From Macrosoma leucophasiata (taxonomy: Eukaryota > Arthropoda > Insecta > Lepidoptera > Hedylidae): a stretch of 64,000 bases of DNA. A program made the translations under genes and the position numbers. Position 1 is the first letter of the stretch; each line of letters begins with the position of its first letter. Below the pieces are notes generated by a model. It was not told the origin of the DNA. It ran no database searches and saw nothing but the letters and a program-made list of their open reading frames with translations. The DNA lies in assembly GCA_036365455.1 (NCBI GenBank), contig JAWQUS010000026.1, positions 14,712,001-14,776,000 of the forward strand. Direction: 5' to 3'. Shown here in pieces: positions 20,064 through 30,806 of the stretch.

Positions 20064-21467
20064 TGTAACGTTGTATTTTTCTGGTTTTGAAAATGGTCAC
20101 AGCGCCATCTAGTTAATCACCGCCGTACTAGGTCAACATTATAAATAGTATCACGTATTCCATACGACGCATAGTTTGATTACATAATTTATCTAATACT
20201 TATAATATGTCTTAAAAATACAATTTCGATATTTCCAAATTAAATATTAGATATAACGACAAGAACATAATTAAAATATTATTCGGTGAATTTAATTGGC
20301 ATTGTGGCTGAAAGTCTAAAAAAGACACGAATCCAGGGCCGGTAAGGGGAAAGGTCTGAGAGGTTATTAGACGTCTCCGTCATTTGATTTTTCTCTGTCC
20401 AACTAGTTAGTGGTGACACACTCGAAATTATGTAAAAGGTTGAAGCCTAGAATATTTTGGCCATCATGGCCTAAATGCCTATTCAATAGGTATTTTTATC
20501 ACCAATTGAGGTAAGATCTTCAAGAATCTTTAGATATTTTCTCGTTCACATGTCGATTTGAGAAATGGCGTGATGACTTCATGTTGGGTTGTTTGTTGCA
20601 GCCAGTTTCCCTAATTTCGGGAGGAGATGGGATGCAGAGGCTTTATTCAGTTATGAGATTATAGCGAAAAGTCCTCGTAAGTAATAATTTCCACTTCCAC
20701 AAGTTTTGTATAGGGAGGCTGTTTGATTCATGTTGAGTTTGGTACTAGATTCTTCATGAACCAAACAGAGATAATGCAGATTGTAACCAGTGTGATTTTG
20801 TTTCAGATGCGGGTTTTTTGTGGTATTTGTTATTTTGGAATTAGATATTTTGAATTAGTTATTTTGATTTATCTAATTCATACGTAAATTTGTTCATTGG
20901 TTAGGTCATAATTTAGCATAGGGAATCCTCAACTTACTTTTTAAGTACGGATCCTTGTTAGAATATTTTTTTCCTTCCCCAATGATGGTGTTAAATCTGA
21001 CTGACCTCTGGATGCGGGGTGTGACCGGTTACCCTGAAGCCTAGTGGAGTAGAGAATACTGGACTCCTCCGAAGCTGGCTACAAAGGTACCATCTCAAGG
21101 ATTTGTAGAAAGGATTAGGGTTACCGGCATTACCATGCCCGGGGACAGGTAATAAAGTAAAGTAAATATATTAAATTAAATGAATAAAGGAGCAGTAATC
21201 GTCACCACTCGAACCATTTCATATTCACGACCCTGTTTTCTTGATAGTTTGTTACTGGATCACATTGGTAAAAGCATGTAATAGGAATTTGTAACTTACC
21301 ATTTAAAAACATAGGTTAAATAAATAAATATCAGTGTACCAAACAAACAGCTTTTTATTCAACTCGTTCATTTACAGAACGGGGTTTCAGTCTTGATAAT
21401 ATTCTGAGAGAGCTCGGGCTTGCAGCCTTCTTTCAGTGATAATACGCTGAGAGAGAGCCATCTTTCA
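20064..21467 (+). repeat. 5' LTR
   Basis: 1404 bp, TG...CA. Visibly the same as the 3' LTR along almost its whole length. The clearest difference is in the last 30 bases (ACGCTGAGAGAGAGCC against ACACAGAGAGAGAGC). Confidence 0.9.
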
Positions 21468-21468
21468 G

Positions 21469-21478
21469 TGGCGCCCAA
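21469..21478 (+). other. Primer binding site
   Basis: TGGCGCCCAA starts two bases after the 5' LTR. This is the typical beginning of a tRNA-primed site in Gypsy-type elements. The match beyond ten bases is not convincing, so the tRNA is not named. Confidence 0.7.
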
Positions 21479-22111
21479 ATAAATATAAGGAAAGGTTTTC
21501 TATGGCCTTCCTTGGTGAGGAATATTGCTCCTTTTGATTTTGTGTGGTTTAATAGTGGAAAAATTATTTTTTTTAGTTATTTCAATAACTTTCTACTGTT
21601 AAATTAATATTATTTTTTAATTTAGGGAAACTGCTCAATTGGATGTTTTTAAATGTGTTGTCACTTTTATTTATGTTATATGTATGCCTCCTACCTAACT
21701 ATATTTAAAACTGAATTTAATTTTCAGTTGTAGTACAAAAGTACTTATATACAACTTTTGTTTTTATTTAACTGTATTGGTTTTTTTTGAAAACATTTCA
21801 AAATAAACATAGTTTTTATGGTTAATACTTACATAACCTTTTAAAATGTTTAGTAATGTTAGGTATGTACTAAACATAATATTTTTTTTGATACCTATAT
21901 ATTTTATGGTTTAATTTGATAACCATGTTTCATACTTTTATAGTAATGCTTTTGTGCTAAATAAACTTAAATATAGCATATATAACCAAACAATTTATAT
22001 AAAATTGTTATGTTGTGAGATGGTTTTGATTTAATTTAATAACCATATATTGTTAACATATGTTGTTGTTTATTATTGTAGGTCTGCAGTATTGTCATTG
22101 TATTATATTTT

Positions 22112-22315
22112 TTGTACCTAGTAGGTAAATACTGTTATTTAAGGGAACAAGTTCCTGTTTTGATATTTTTTGTTAAGTGGTGGCTAATACTGCATTCCAA
22201 AATGGAAACTACGGCTAAATATTTAGAATATTATATTCTCTTAGCGCAGGGAATTCCGGAAACCGTAATTACCGATGATGTGGTTCAATTCACGGGATCT
22301 AAAATTTGTTTGTAG
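22112..22315 (+). pseudogene. Integrase-core remnant of LTR element
   Basis: A 67-residue frame holds a short piece like the Gypsy integrase core. The segment GIPETVITDD, followed by QFTG, corresponds to the usual G-P-..-SD/DNG-..-QFT region around the second catalytic Asp. No RT, protease or gag remains nearby, so the rest of pol has been deleted or replaced. Confidence 0.6.
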
Positions 22316-22524
22316 CTCAAAAGATATATGACGTTCCTCGATTTCATCTATGAGCCAAGGCTGACCAACCTAGGATAATTAGGTATTATTTTTTTTAGGA
22401 ATTTATTAGGTAGGAGGACATATAGATGAACTCATGCATGTATATGAGTAATATAGTTGGAATATATATGGTGTAGGTAGTTTATTTTTTAGTTTGGTAG
22501 GTTAACAAAGTGTGCCTACATAGC

Positions 22525-22945
22525 ATACACTGTATAGGTTTTTTTTTTATGCTGTTACTGTTGTTAGCAGCTATTGTATACCTAATGATTATGTGTAGGT
22601 ATGGTTTTTTTTATGCTGTTACTGTTGTTAGCAGCTATTGTATACCTAATGATTTTTTTATGTTGTAGGTATAGTTTTTTTTATGCTGTTACTGTTAGCA
22701 GCTGTGGTATACCTAATGATTTTTGTGTGTAGGTATGGTTTTTTTTTAATGCTGTTTACTGTTGTTAGCAGCTTTACTCGCGATGACGTTTTTTTATAAC
22801 TAGCGATGTAGGTATGTTTGTTATGTTGTTACTTTTGTTAGCAGCTATCCTCGCGAAGATGTTTTTATAACTAGCGATGGATGTTTTTTAATGCTGTTAC
22901 TGCCGTTAGCAGCTATTCCCGCGATGACGTTTTTATAACTAGCGG
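22525..22945 (+). repeat. Six tandem ~60-75-bp repeats inside LTR element
   Basis: Each unit has a T-run, ATGCTGTTACTGTTGTTAGC and a variable end. The first three units end TGTATACCTAATGATT and the last three end TTTTTATAACTAGCG. This change of type halfway suggests two rounds of expansion. Confidence 0.85.
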
Positions 22946-23534
22946 AGAAGACTGGCAATATTTTTTTTCTCTTCACCAGTTCTTTTTTATGAGGGTTTAT
23001 AGTTGTGAATATTTTTTTAACCACACTTCCCTTATTTTATATTGACTACTGTTATAGCTCTAGAGCTGGCAGTTAGTTAATTTATGTAGAGAAGATGATT
23101 CGACAACCTTTGGAAGTCAATCCTTCGTATTAATAGAGTAGAGTTCTACATGAACTTCTACTTTCGTTTGGGTATTCGAGTTCCACTGTAAATCAGGCGG
23201 AACTCACTTATGGGTTTTGATTGTAGGTGACATTTGGCTTCGAATTTATATGCCAATGTTTACAAGTTTGAAAGAGAGGCATGACAGATGATTTTATGAA
23301 AGGATGGGGTTTATTTCGCTCGGACAGCAGGTGATTTAAAAGTAGGTAGAACAACAGTCCTGGCGCGTTGGCTTAAATAGGAAGAGAATTACTGTTGGTT
23401 AGTAGGTTAAGAGAAGTTTTTTTTTTGTTTTGGTACACGGATAGTTGATATTGTTGTTTTATAGTTAGGATTTGTTTCGACTAGTAGAAGTCGATACTGG
23501 CAGGTAATGTTGCCGTTTCGTTTTTTTTTCTTTT

Positions 23535-23660
23535 CCCAAATACCTACCAAGGTATTTGTATATCTATTGCTTTGCAGAAGCATAAATTTTATTCCTCAAA
23601 TACTTACTAAGGTATTTGTTTATGTATAGCTTTTCAGAAGCATATTTTTTTTCCTTTTCC
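23535..23660 (+). repeat. Two-unit tandem repeat
   Basis: AAATACCTACCAAGGTATTTG to GCAGAAGCAT is repeated as AAATACTTACTAAGGTATTTG to TCAGAAGCAT, ~62 bp apart. Confidence 0.7.
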
Positions 23661-23841
23661 CAGGTACTCCAGTGTTATTTAAAGCCCTTTTATTGGCGTG
23701 TGCATGTTTCTTCCCACTGGAGTCTATCTGCTGTCTTTCATAGGCATAAAATAGTTTTTTTTTCAGGATGAAGGTGATTGAAAATTTAACTCTTGCGGCG
23801 CTGAGGGCAGCGCAGTTTCTCCCTTTGTTCGAAACTTTTGT

Positions 23842-23855
23842 AGGAAGGGGGGTAT
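23842..23855 (+). other. Polypurine tract
   Basis: AGGAAGGGGGG immediately before the 3' LTR (TGTAACG at 23856), as required for plus-strand priming in LTR retrotransposons. Confidence 0.8.
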
Positions 23856-25258
23856 TGTAACGTTGTATTTTTCTGGTTTTGAAAATGGTCACAGCGCCAT
23901 CTAGTTAATCACCGCCGTACTAGGTCAACATTATAAATAGTATCACGTATTCCATACGACGCATAGTTTGATTACATAATTTATCTAATACTTATAATAT
24001 GTCTTAAAAATACAATTTCGATATTTCCAAATTAAATATTAGATATAACGACAAGAACATAATTAAAATATTATTCGGTGAATTTAATTGGCATTGTGGC
24101 TGAAAGTCTAAAAAAGACACGAATCCAGGGCCGGTAAGGGGAAAGGTCTGAGAGGTTATTAGACGTCTCCGTCATTTGATTTTTCTCTGTCCAACTAGTT
24201 AGTGGTGACACACTCGAAATTATGTAAAAGGTTGAAGCCTAGAATATTTTGGCCATCATGGCCTAAATGCCTATTCAATAGGTATTTTTATCACCAATTG
24301 AGGTAAGATCTTCAAGAATCTTTAGATATTTTCTCGTTCACATGTCGATTTGAGAAATGGCGTGATGACTTCATGTTGGGTTGTTTGTTGCAGCCAGTTT
24401 CCCTAATTTCGGGAGGAGATGGGATGCAGAGGCTTTATTCAGTTATGAGATTATAGCGAAAAGTCCTCGTAAGTAATAATTTCCACTTCCACAAGTTTTG
24501 TATAGGGAGGCTGTTTGATTCATGTTGAGTTTGGTACTAGATTCTTCATGAACCAAACAGAGATAATGCAGATTGTAACCAGTGTGATTTTGTTTCAGAT
24601 GCGGGTTTTTTGTGGTATTTGTTATTTTGGAATTAGATATTTTGAATTAGTTATTTTGATTTATCTAATTCATACGTAAATTTGTTCATTGGTTAGGTCA
24701 TAATTTAGCATAGGGAATCCTCAACTTACTTTTTAAGTACGGATCCTTGTTAGAATATTTTTTTCCTTCCCCAATGATGGTGTTAAATCTGACTGACCTC
24801 TGGATGCGGGGTGTGACCGGTTACCCTGAAGCCTAGTGGAGTAGAGAATACTGGACTCCTCCGAAGCTGGCTACAAAGGTACCATCTCAAGGATTTGTAG
24901 AAAGGATTAGGGTTACCGGCATTACCATGCCCGGGGACAGGTAATAAAGTAAAGTAAATATATTAAATTAAATGAATAAAGGAGCAGTAATCGTCACCAC
25001 TCGAACCATTTCATATTCACGACCCTGTTTTCTTGATAGTTTGTTACTGGATCACATTGGTAAAAGCATGTAATAGGAATTTGTAACTTACCATTTAAAA
25101 ACATAGGTTAAATAAATAAATATCAGTGTACCAAACAAACAGCTTTTTATTCAACTCGTTCATTTACAGAACGGGGTTTCAGTCTTGATAATATTCTGAG
25201 AGAGCTCGGGCTTGCAGCCTTCTTTCAGTGATAATACACAGAGAGAGAGCATCTTTCA
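23856..25258 (+). repeat. 3' LTR
   Basis: 1403 bp, TG...CA, nearly identical to the 5' LTR. It is followed by the GGAT target copy and the second half of the interrupted RTE. Confidence 0.9.
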
Positions 25259-25915
25259 GGATGATATTGTAGTCATGACTGGTAGAAGTTGGCACAATGT
25301 TCAATGGCCTCAGTAGGCCTCCCAACGAGTGAATCTTAAAATGAACATGGACAAGACGAAGATCATGTCAAATGTCGGTACAACTTCGTAAAAGCGGTCA
25401 ATCGGCGAATCCAGTTCGGTTGCGCAGCGTTCGGGAAGCTGCGATACATCTTCTCGTCCGACTTATCTACCGCAGTGTCTCAAGAAAAAGGTCTTTGACC
25501 AGTGTGTGATGGCATATGGAACAGAAAGGTAGTCGCTCACTATGGGACTCAAAAGAAGGCTCAAGGTCATGCAGAGAGCAATGGAGAGAGCTTGGAGTTT
25601 CTTTGCGAGATTAAATTAGAAATGAGGAAATTCGCATGTGAACCAAAGTTACAGACATACCGAATAGCGAGACTATTACTACTAGACTTCGAGCTTTGTG
25701 GGCAGGGCACATAGCTCGAAAATCTGACGGTCGTTGGGGCAAAACAGTTTGCGAGTGGCGACCGAAAGGCGAAGTGTAGGCAGGCCGCCCACAAGATGAA
25801 CAGACGACCTGGTGAAAGACGCGGGCAATCGCTGGACGACGGTGGCCCAGGTCTGTTTATTGTGACAATCTTTGAGGGAGGCCTTTGTAGGCGTGTTTTG
25901 GCTGAAATGATGATG
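25259..25915 (+). mobile_element. RTE fragment, right part
   Basis: Continues 19345-20063 after the LTR element: GATATTGTAGTCATGACTGG, AAAATGAACATGGACAAGAC, then the C-terminal region with GTCGTTGGGGCAAAACAG. It ends at GGCTGAAATGATGATGATGA. Many frame breaks. Confidence 0.85.
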
Positions 25916-26993
25916 ATGAAAAGACCAACCATAAGCCAGTGCAGATAGCTTTGAAATTGATAAAGAATTATAGAAAATAGTAACAGTATGATACCCATTG
26001 ATCAAGGAACAGAAAGTAATAAAAATAAAAGGAAACATAAATTTCGATTTGCGGTTTTGAGTTAAGGAAGTGCGAGGATATCGGCTTCTTAGGTTTGAAA
26101 TTAGTTTATCACGACTCTGCAAAAAATCCAACTACAGGACATTTGTGACATAAAAGCGAACATTTTCGCCAAGTTTCATAAAAACCCGATTTGTTTTGTG
26201 TGAGAGAAAAATGAAAAACCAAAATGTCGGTTATTTGGCTTTTTCGCTATTATTCTTAAGTAATTATTTTGAGGTTATGTGAAAGTGTGTGAAGATAAAA
26301 GTTGTAGTCCTTTTTATGGCCTACAACTTTGCCATTCAAGGTTTTATAGTAGGACTTGTAGTTTTTCCTGAAATCGTTTTAAACCTAAAAAGTCCACATG
26401 CTCCTGCTTCCCGACCTCAAATCACCCGTAATAATATTTTTCCTGCTATTTTATGTTCGTCGTTTTTAGATGGAATTTAATCCTGTAACTATCCTGTATC
26501 TCAAAAATATCTGTACCTACTGGCTAACCATACATTATTACTTGCTAGAATTGAAGAAATTTGGATTTTTATGCGAACGAACTATTAACAGAGTGCCTAG
26601 TGCGAGATTTTATTTACTCTTACGCGAATTCGATAAATTCATCTTAGATGACGCTCCTTCAATTCCATACAAAGCTGCGTTAACTCTTACGCGATCGCGA
26701 TCGAAAATCGCGATCGGAAATCTCGCACTCACTCTGAACTGAGTCGAGTACCTACTAATACCTACCTAGGTACGGCAAGCGGGAAGGTAGGGCGGAGAGC
26801 TTGTCACACGTCGTGTTGTGATTTATAGAAACTTGTAGAGCAGCGATTGAATGGCAATTAGGGGCAGTTAAATTTACCTACTACTTAATTTTATTTTTTG
26901 GGAAATGTATTTTTTGTACATATACGCCGCGCCCCCCCTGACATGTCTCTACGCCTCCCCAGGGGGGCGTGCCCCCCAGGTTGGGAAGTCCTG
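25916..26993. other. hAT right arm, no gene seen
   Basis: No transposase-like frame. TAGTGCGAGATTT (about 26600) and AAATCTCGCAC (about 26718) are inverted around a GATCGCGATCG-rich palindromic stretch. The last 80 bases are C-rich subterminal sequence of the hAT. Confidence 0.5.
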
Positions 26994-27001
26994 GTTTATA
27001 G

Positions 27002-27294
27002 CATAGAGCAACGCGACCCATCGGTCACGGCGGACCGGTGGGGAGTAGCCATAGCGTTTATTTCCGATGCAAAACAGTCTGTCATTTTTTGCGGGGGGAA
27101 ATGCGTGCGAGACACACGCACACTACAAAAATCGTCTATTACTACGAAACTCACACCTTGACTTTAGCAAAATACAGAAACAATTTCACGCACACATTTA
27201 AACATTTAGGCGACAGGTATAGCCCCATTTGGGCTTGTACTTTGATAGAGGGGAAAGCCTGCATATGGCTACTCCCCTCCGGTGTTGCTCTATG
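27002..27294. mobile_element. MITE-1, copy 2
   Basis: Ends CATAGAGCAACGC and GGTGTTGCTCTATG, with 8-bp flanks GTTTATAG (26994-27001) and GTTTGTAG (27295-27302). The left flank is also the right target copy of the hAT, so the two elements share one 8-bp target. Confidence 0.85.
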
Positions 27295-27379
27295 GTTTGT
27301 AGTGACCGCGAACAATTAATTAGGGGTTGGTTAACTACATGTTTTTCTTACAATACATGGTAAATTAAGTTAAGTTCGG

Positions 27380-27445
27380 TTTTGGGTGCGACTTGAACCT
27401 GCGATCTCTGGATCACTAGCATATTACCACTCCACCACTAGTTAT
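27380..27445 (-). other. tRNA-like remnant
   Basis: On the minus strand CTAGTGGTGGAGTGGTAATA is followed by GATCGCAGGTTCAAGTCGCA, which contains a B-box-like GGTTCAAGTC. The acceptor stem does not close. Probably part of a SINE head, not a tRNA gene. Confidence 0.35.
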
Positions 27446-27507
27446 TTAATTACTCCACTTTTTTATCACAACCACTGCGGAGTGACTGTAGTAACATGCG
27501 TTGATTA

Positions 27508-28056
27508 CGCGGACGTAGGTACCAATGCATTACCTAATATACTTGGCGCTAAATGGTAGTGTTTTTTTTTTTTTTTTATGTAAAGGAAGTGGCAAACAAG
27601 CATGCAGTTCACATTGATGTTAAGTGATGACTGCAGCCTATAGACACCCACACACAAAGACCGAGGTCAAAATGCAGATGCGTTACCACTCCTGAGGCCT
27701 AAGGTGTTATGCCTCTGTGCCGGAAATTACAGGGCCGTACATTACCACCTGACCGGAACACGATAGTGCTAAACACTACCATTTAGCGGCAAGTATATTA
27801 GGTAATGCGGTGGTGCCTACGCCCGCGAGCTCCGTCACTGGAGCTCTACCACCAGTAAAACTATCGTGTTCCGGTCAGGTGGTTTTGTACGGCCATGTAA
27901 TTTCCGGCACAGAGGCATAACACCTTAGGCCTCAGGAGTGGTAACGCATTTGCATTTTGACCTTGGTCATTGTGTGGGTGTCTATAGGCTACAGTCATCA
28001 CATACCATCAATGTGAACTGCATGCTTGTTTGCCTCATCCATTTCATTAAAAAAAA
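27508..28056 (+). repeat. SINE-A split by another SINE-A
   Basis: Host copy halves lie at 27508-27556 (GGACGTAGGTACCAATGCAT to ATGGTAGTGT) and 27858-28056 (ACTATCGTGTTCCGGTCAGG to the A-tail). An opposite-strand copy separates them. Confidence 0.85.
27557..27856 (-). repeat. SINE-A inserted in SINE-A
   Basis: Full minus-strand copy, from a long T-run to CTCTACCACCAG, inserted at the internal GTGTT of the plus-strand copy. This orders the two events. Confidence 0.9.
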
Positions 28057-28289
28057 CGGATCTTTAGGGGTCTACATAGCTCGGTAATCTCAAATCGCCG
28101 CTATATTTAAAGTGAGCAATATTTTAAAAAGAAAACGATATATTGATTTACTTAAATTAAACATATTGTATTCTACAATTTTTGTTTAATTTAAGTAATA
28201 ATTTTAATTGTATTTTACAATTTTTTCATAGTAATAAATTAGCAGAGACCGCTCCATTCCCCGGTCGGATTGTGTGCCATATATTAAGT

Positions 28290-28430
28290 GATCAATAAAT
28301 CAGACTATCCACGGCCGGGTAAGCGTGTTTGTTTTGCAAATGGACAGCTATTAAATCTTACCTCATTTCCTTCGTTGGTTACTGTGGTATCGGTTTGTAG
28401 TGACCGCGAACAAATTAAATTGGGACTCTT
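28290..28430 (+). repeat. Repeat S, separate copy
   Basis: AATCAGACTATCCACGGCCG through GTTTGTAGTGACCGCGAACA, about 140 bp, close to the units at 18105 and 18635. It gives the uninterrupted order across the hAT/MITE target site. Confidence 0.8.
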
Positions 28431-28497
28431 TAATTGGCTTCTAAAATGATCACTGTTGTTTCTTGCGGTTTCTTTTTGAGGGATAATCTTCTTTGGT

Positions 28498-28715
28498 TAA
28501 TGTAAGTGGCAATGGAAGTGGTAATGGAAGTGGCAATCAGGCATGCAGTTCACATTGATGTTAAGTGATGACTGCAGCCTATAGACACCCACACAAATAC
28601 CAAAGACCCGACCGGAACACGATAGTGCTGAACACTACCATTTAGCGGCAAGTATATTAGGTAATGCGGAGGTGCCTACGCCCGCGAGCTCCGTCACTGG
28701 AGCTCTACCACCAGT
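28498..28715 (-). repeat. SINE-A with internal deletion
   Basis: Minus-strand copy. The central block between ACAAATACCAAAGACC and GACCGGAACACGATAGTG is missing. Confidence 0.85.
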
Positions 28716-28831
28716 AAAATGATGAAATAATGATGATATAAATTATGATGATGATAACTTAAGGTACTATCACGTACCTTTTTATCCTTGGTAGATAACT
28801 TATTCTTGAGTTTTAGCGGGAACATTGAAAG

Positions 28832-29067
28832 AAAATTATCTATTATGCAAAGTCTATTATATCGGTTGCCTAACTAGCATAGTTGGTAATAGATGGCGCT
28901 GCTGCTACCATAAAGCAATGCAACAAATGTGAAGGAAAGATTTGACAAATCGGGCAGGACTTCAGTAGCTCAATTGGAAGAGCGGCTGGACTAGATTCCC
29001 AGTAGGCCGCGAGTTCAAGTCTCGCCTGAAGTCAAAATTTTCTTTCCATTTTTCTTTAAAATAAAAT
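28832..29067 (+). mobile_element. tRNA-like element E1 (single arm)
   Basis: 236 bp flanked by the 11-bp repeat AACATTGAAAG (28821-28831 and 29068-29078). It holds one arm of the fold-back family: TAGCATAGTTGGTAATAGAT, GGAAAGATTTGACAAATCGG, a tRNA-like sequence (28959-29033) and TTTCTTTCCATTTTTCTTTA. The uninterrupted site is seen at 60290-60310. Confidence 0.8.
28959..29033 (+). other. tRNA-like sequence in E1
   Basis: Folds as a cloverleaf: acceptor ACTTCAG with CTGAAGT, D stem GCTC with GAGC, T arm GCGAG-TTCAAGT-CTCGC, and A/B boxes. The anticodon stem has a mismatch and an extra base. If the loop is read CTAGATT the anticodon would be AGA, but the long variable arm of tRNA-Ser is missing. 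I treat it as a tRNA-derived repeat rather than a gene. Confidence 0.6.
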
Positions 29068-29449
29068 AACATTGAAAGAGGCGAGTAGCTCGCTTACTGA
29101 ATTTCATGTTCTTGGTGTATTATTGAGTTTTATTATATAAAGTTGATGGCATTTTGTTTGAGGCTTTTTACAGTGCCCGTGAATAGTGAAATAGAATAAC
29201 AATGCGAAAACATGTCCTTTTGGGTTGCCTCCAAAACTTCATTGTAAATGTTCTGGTAAAGTAGCCATCGTTTTACTCGAATTACCTGCTGTGACCCTGA
29301 CCGACGGACTGATAAATTGACTGTTTGACTCTGATTTTTACGCCGCTTATTACAAATACGAAATATCGTTTTACTTGACCCTGGCAATAAGCGTAACAGC
29401 GATGCCATAACTTTAAAAAACTTATTCTTGTTTGAATATCTACATAAGC

Positions 29450-30800
29450 TCACGTTTCATGTATTACAGATAGTAATAAATATCGGGTAACCATGATGAT
29501 ATAAGCCGTTCTCGGTCACCAAAGCCGAAAAGCAAACACACTGCGGTGTAATTAAAATATGCAAATTAGTACCACCAATCCATTTAGCAGTTGTTCATTT
29601 AAATGATTACATTAATTTTCCACGTGGCAACCTTTTGGATTGAGGCGGTAACTTTAACTGAAAATGTACAGTTTTTTAACGTTACGGTCTTCAAGTATCT
29701 AGTTTTTTAGTGACCCGTGAAATTTCAGTTTTTTTTCGCAGCAGAATCAATGATTTTGTCTTGGTAGTAAGCACGCTTGTGGCGGTAGCCCTAAGAGGTA
29801 AACCCTTTAAAGAAACATTAAATTTGTTGGACATACTCAACTGGGTGCAAGGTATCCCATATCTTAATCTGACGTGCTCGAGTAACTGCGAAAATCCCTT
29901 CTTGGCCTTCCTACTCTTTTGGTGATTCTCATGATTTATTAAAAATATTTTTGCCTTTTTTTATATATCTAATGCGACACGGAGGTTCGTCGGGGCAGCG
30001 TGTCAATCTATAGTATTCCTTTTTTATAAGTTATGCTGTATCACAATGCTCATGAGCTGTGTGATACAACATATATATATCTATACATTTCTGCTGTACC
30101 AGTGCTTTGAAGTATCGATTTCAGCTGCTGTAAGCTTTTGTAGCAAATCCGTATTATTTCTATCTCTCACCATGTCGAAAAGGGTGACTATGATGTCTGT
30201 TTTCTCGTGATTGGGTAAATAAAATTATTAATAAGCATTTAATAATCATTATTTAAACATATCAAAATAGATATTACATTATATTTGAGATTCAACATAA
30301 TAAGATTTTGATTTATTAGCTACAAGCGTATTAAGCGCTAATTTCAGCATAAAATATTTCTAATTGAAAAATTGATTATATTTGTAAAAATATGTAACCA
30401 AGACGCCGACCTGTCTAGCAACGCCACGTCGGATTTCGGATTAAGTTATGTTACCATCATCCAGAGAAGAAAAAATAAACGATATTTTGTTATGTATCTT
30501 GTGAAATACGGTATAATCGATACGTACGTTTCTACTATGTCAAACAAGCTGGTATTCATGTCAAATATGACTGTATAAGAACAATGCAGTTGTCATCCAA
30601 TAACAGCAAAAAACATAATTCAATCATAGTATTTTGTTTGTGAAATAATCTAAATTCCAATTCAACAAATAAAACATAGTTATGATGTGAGTTTAGTATT
30701 AAACACTGTTTTATATATTGAATGAAAAATATGCAATCAATCAATAAATAATATTTTAAATGCAGCGGTAATACAATATATTACAATATATTATAATTTA
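29450..30800. other. AT-rich spacer, no gene seen
   Basis: Several frames of 60-70 codons (for example 29710-29925 and 30372-30578) show no recognisable motif or paralog in the window. No terminal repeats or tails seen. Confidence 0.5.
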
Positions 30801-30806
30801 CTGCTA

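Larger units (their letters stand above)
20064..25258 (+). mobile_element. Gypsy-type LTR retrotransposon, non-autonomous
   Basis: A 5195-bp element with LTRs of 1404 and 1403 bp, starting TGTAACG and ending CTTTCA. GGAT is duplicated at 20060-20063 and 25259-25262, and removing the element rejoins the RTE catalytic box. The primer site and polypurine tract are present, but the interior is only 2388 bp and has no full gag-pol, so it must have moved with proteins from another copy. Confidence 0.9.
18867..26993. mobile_element. hAT-type element, 8.1 kb with nested insertions
   Basis: The ends CAGGGTTTCCCAACC (18867) and GGTTGGGAAGTCCTG (26979-26993) are inverted, 13 of 15 matching, in the style of Charlie/Buster-group hAT termini. 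An 8-bp duplication GTTTATAG lies at 18859-18866 and 26994-27001. No transposase frame was found, so it is non-autonomous. Most of its length is an RTE fragment and an LTR element inserted inside. Confidence 0.8.
28800..29420 (+). repeat. Repeat B, copy 2, with fold-back insertion
   Basis: GCGGGAACATTGAAAG is interrupted by element E1 and resumes at AACATTGAAAGAGGCGAG, then continues like 60300-60640 (GGCATTTTGTTTGA, AATAGAATAACA, CCTCCAAAACTTCATTGTAAA). Confidence 0.75.

Noticed and set aside
26470..26742. 90-codon frame inside the hAT arm as transposase
   Set aside because: No hAT dimerisation or catalytic motif, and the frame runs through a GATCGCGATCG palindrome.
28959..29033. Functional tRNA gene in E1
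   Set aside because: Anticodon-stem mismatch, extra base, no tRNA-Ser variable arm for the apparent AGA anticodon, and repeated presence in mobile elements argue for a tRNA-derived repeat.
29710..29925. 71-codon frame as a small host protein
   Set aside because: No motif, no paralog and no start context that sets it apart from chance in AT-rich DNA.
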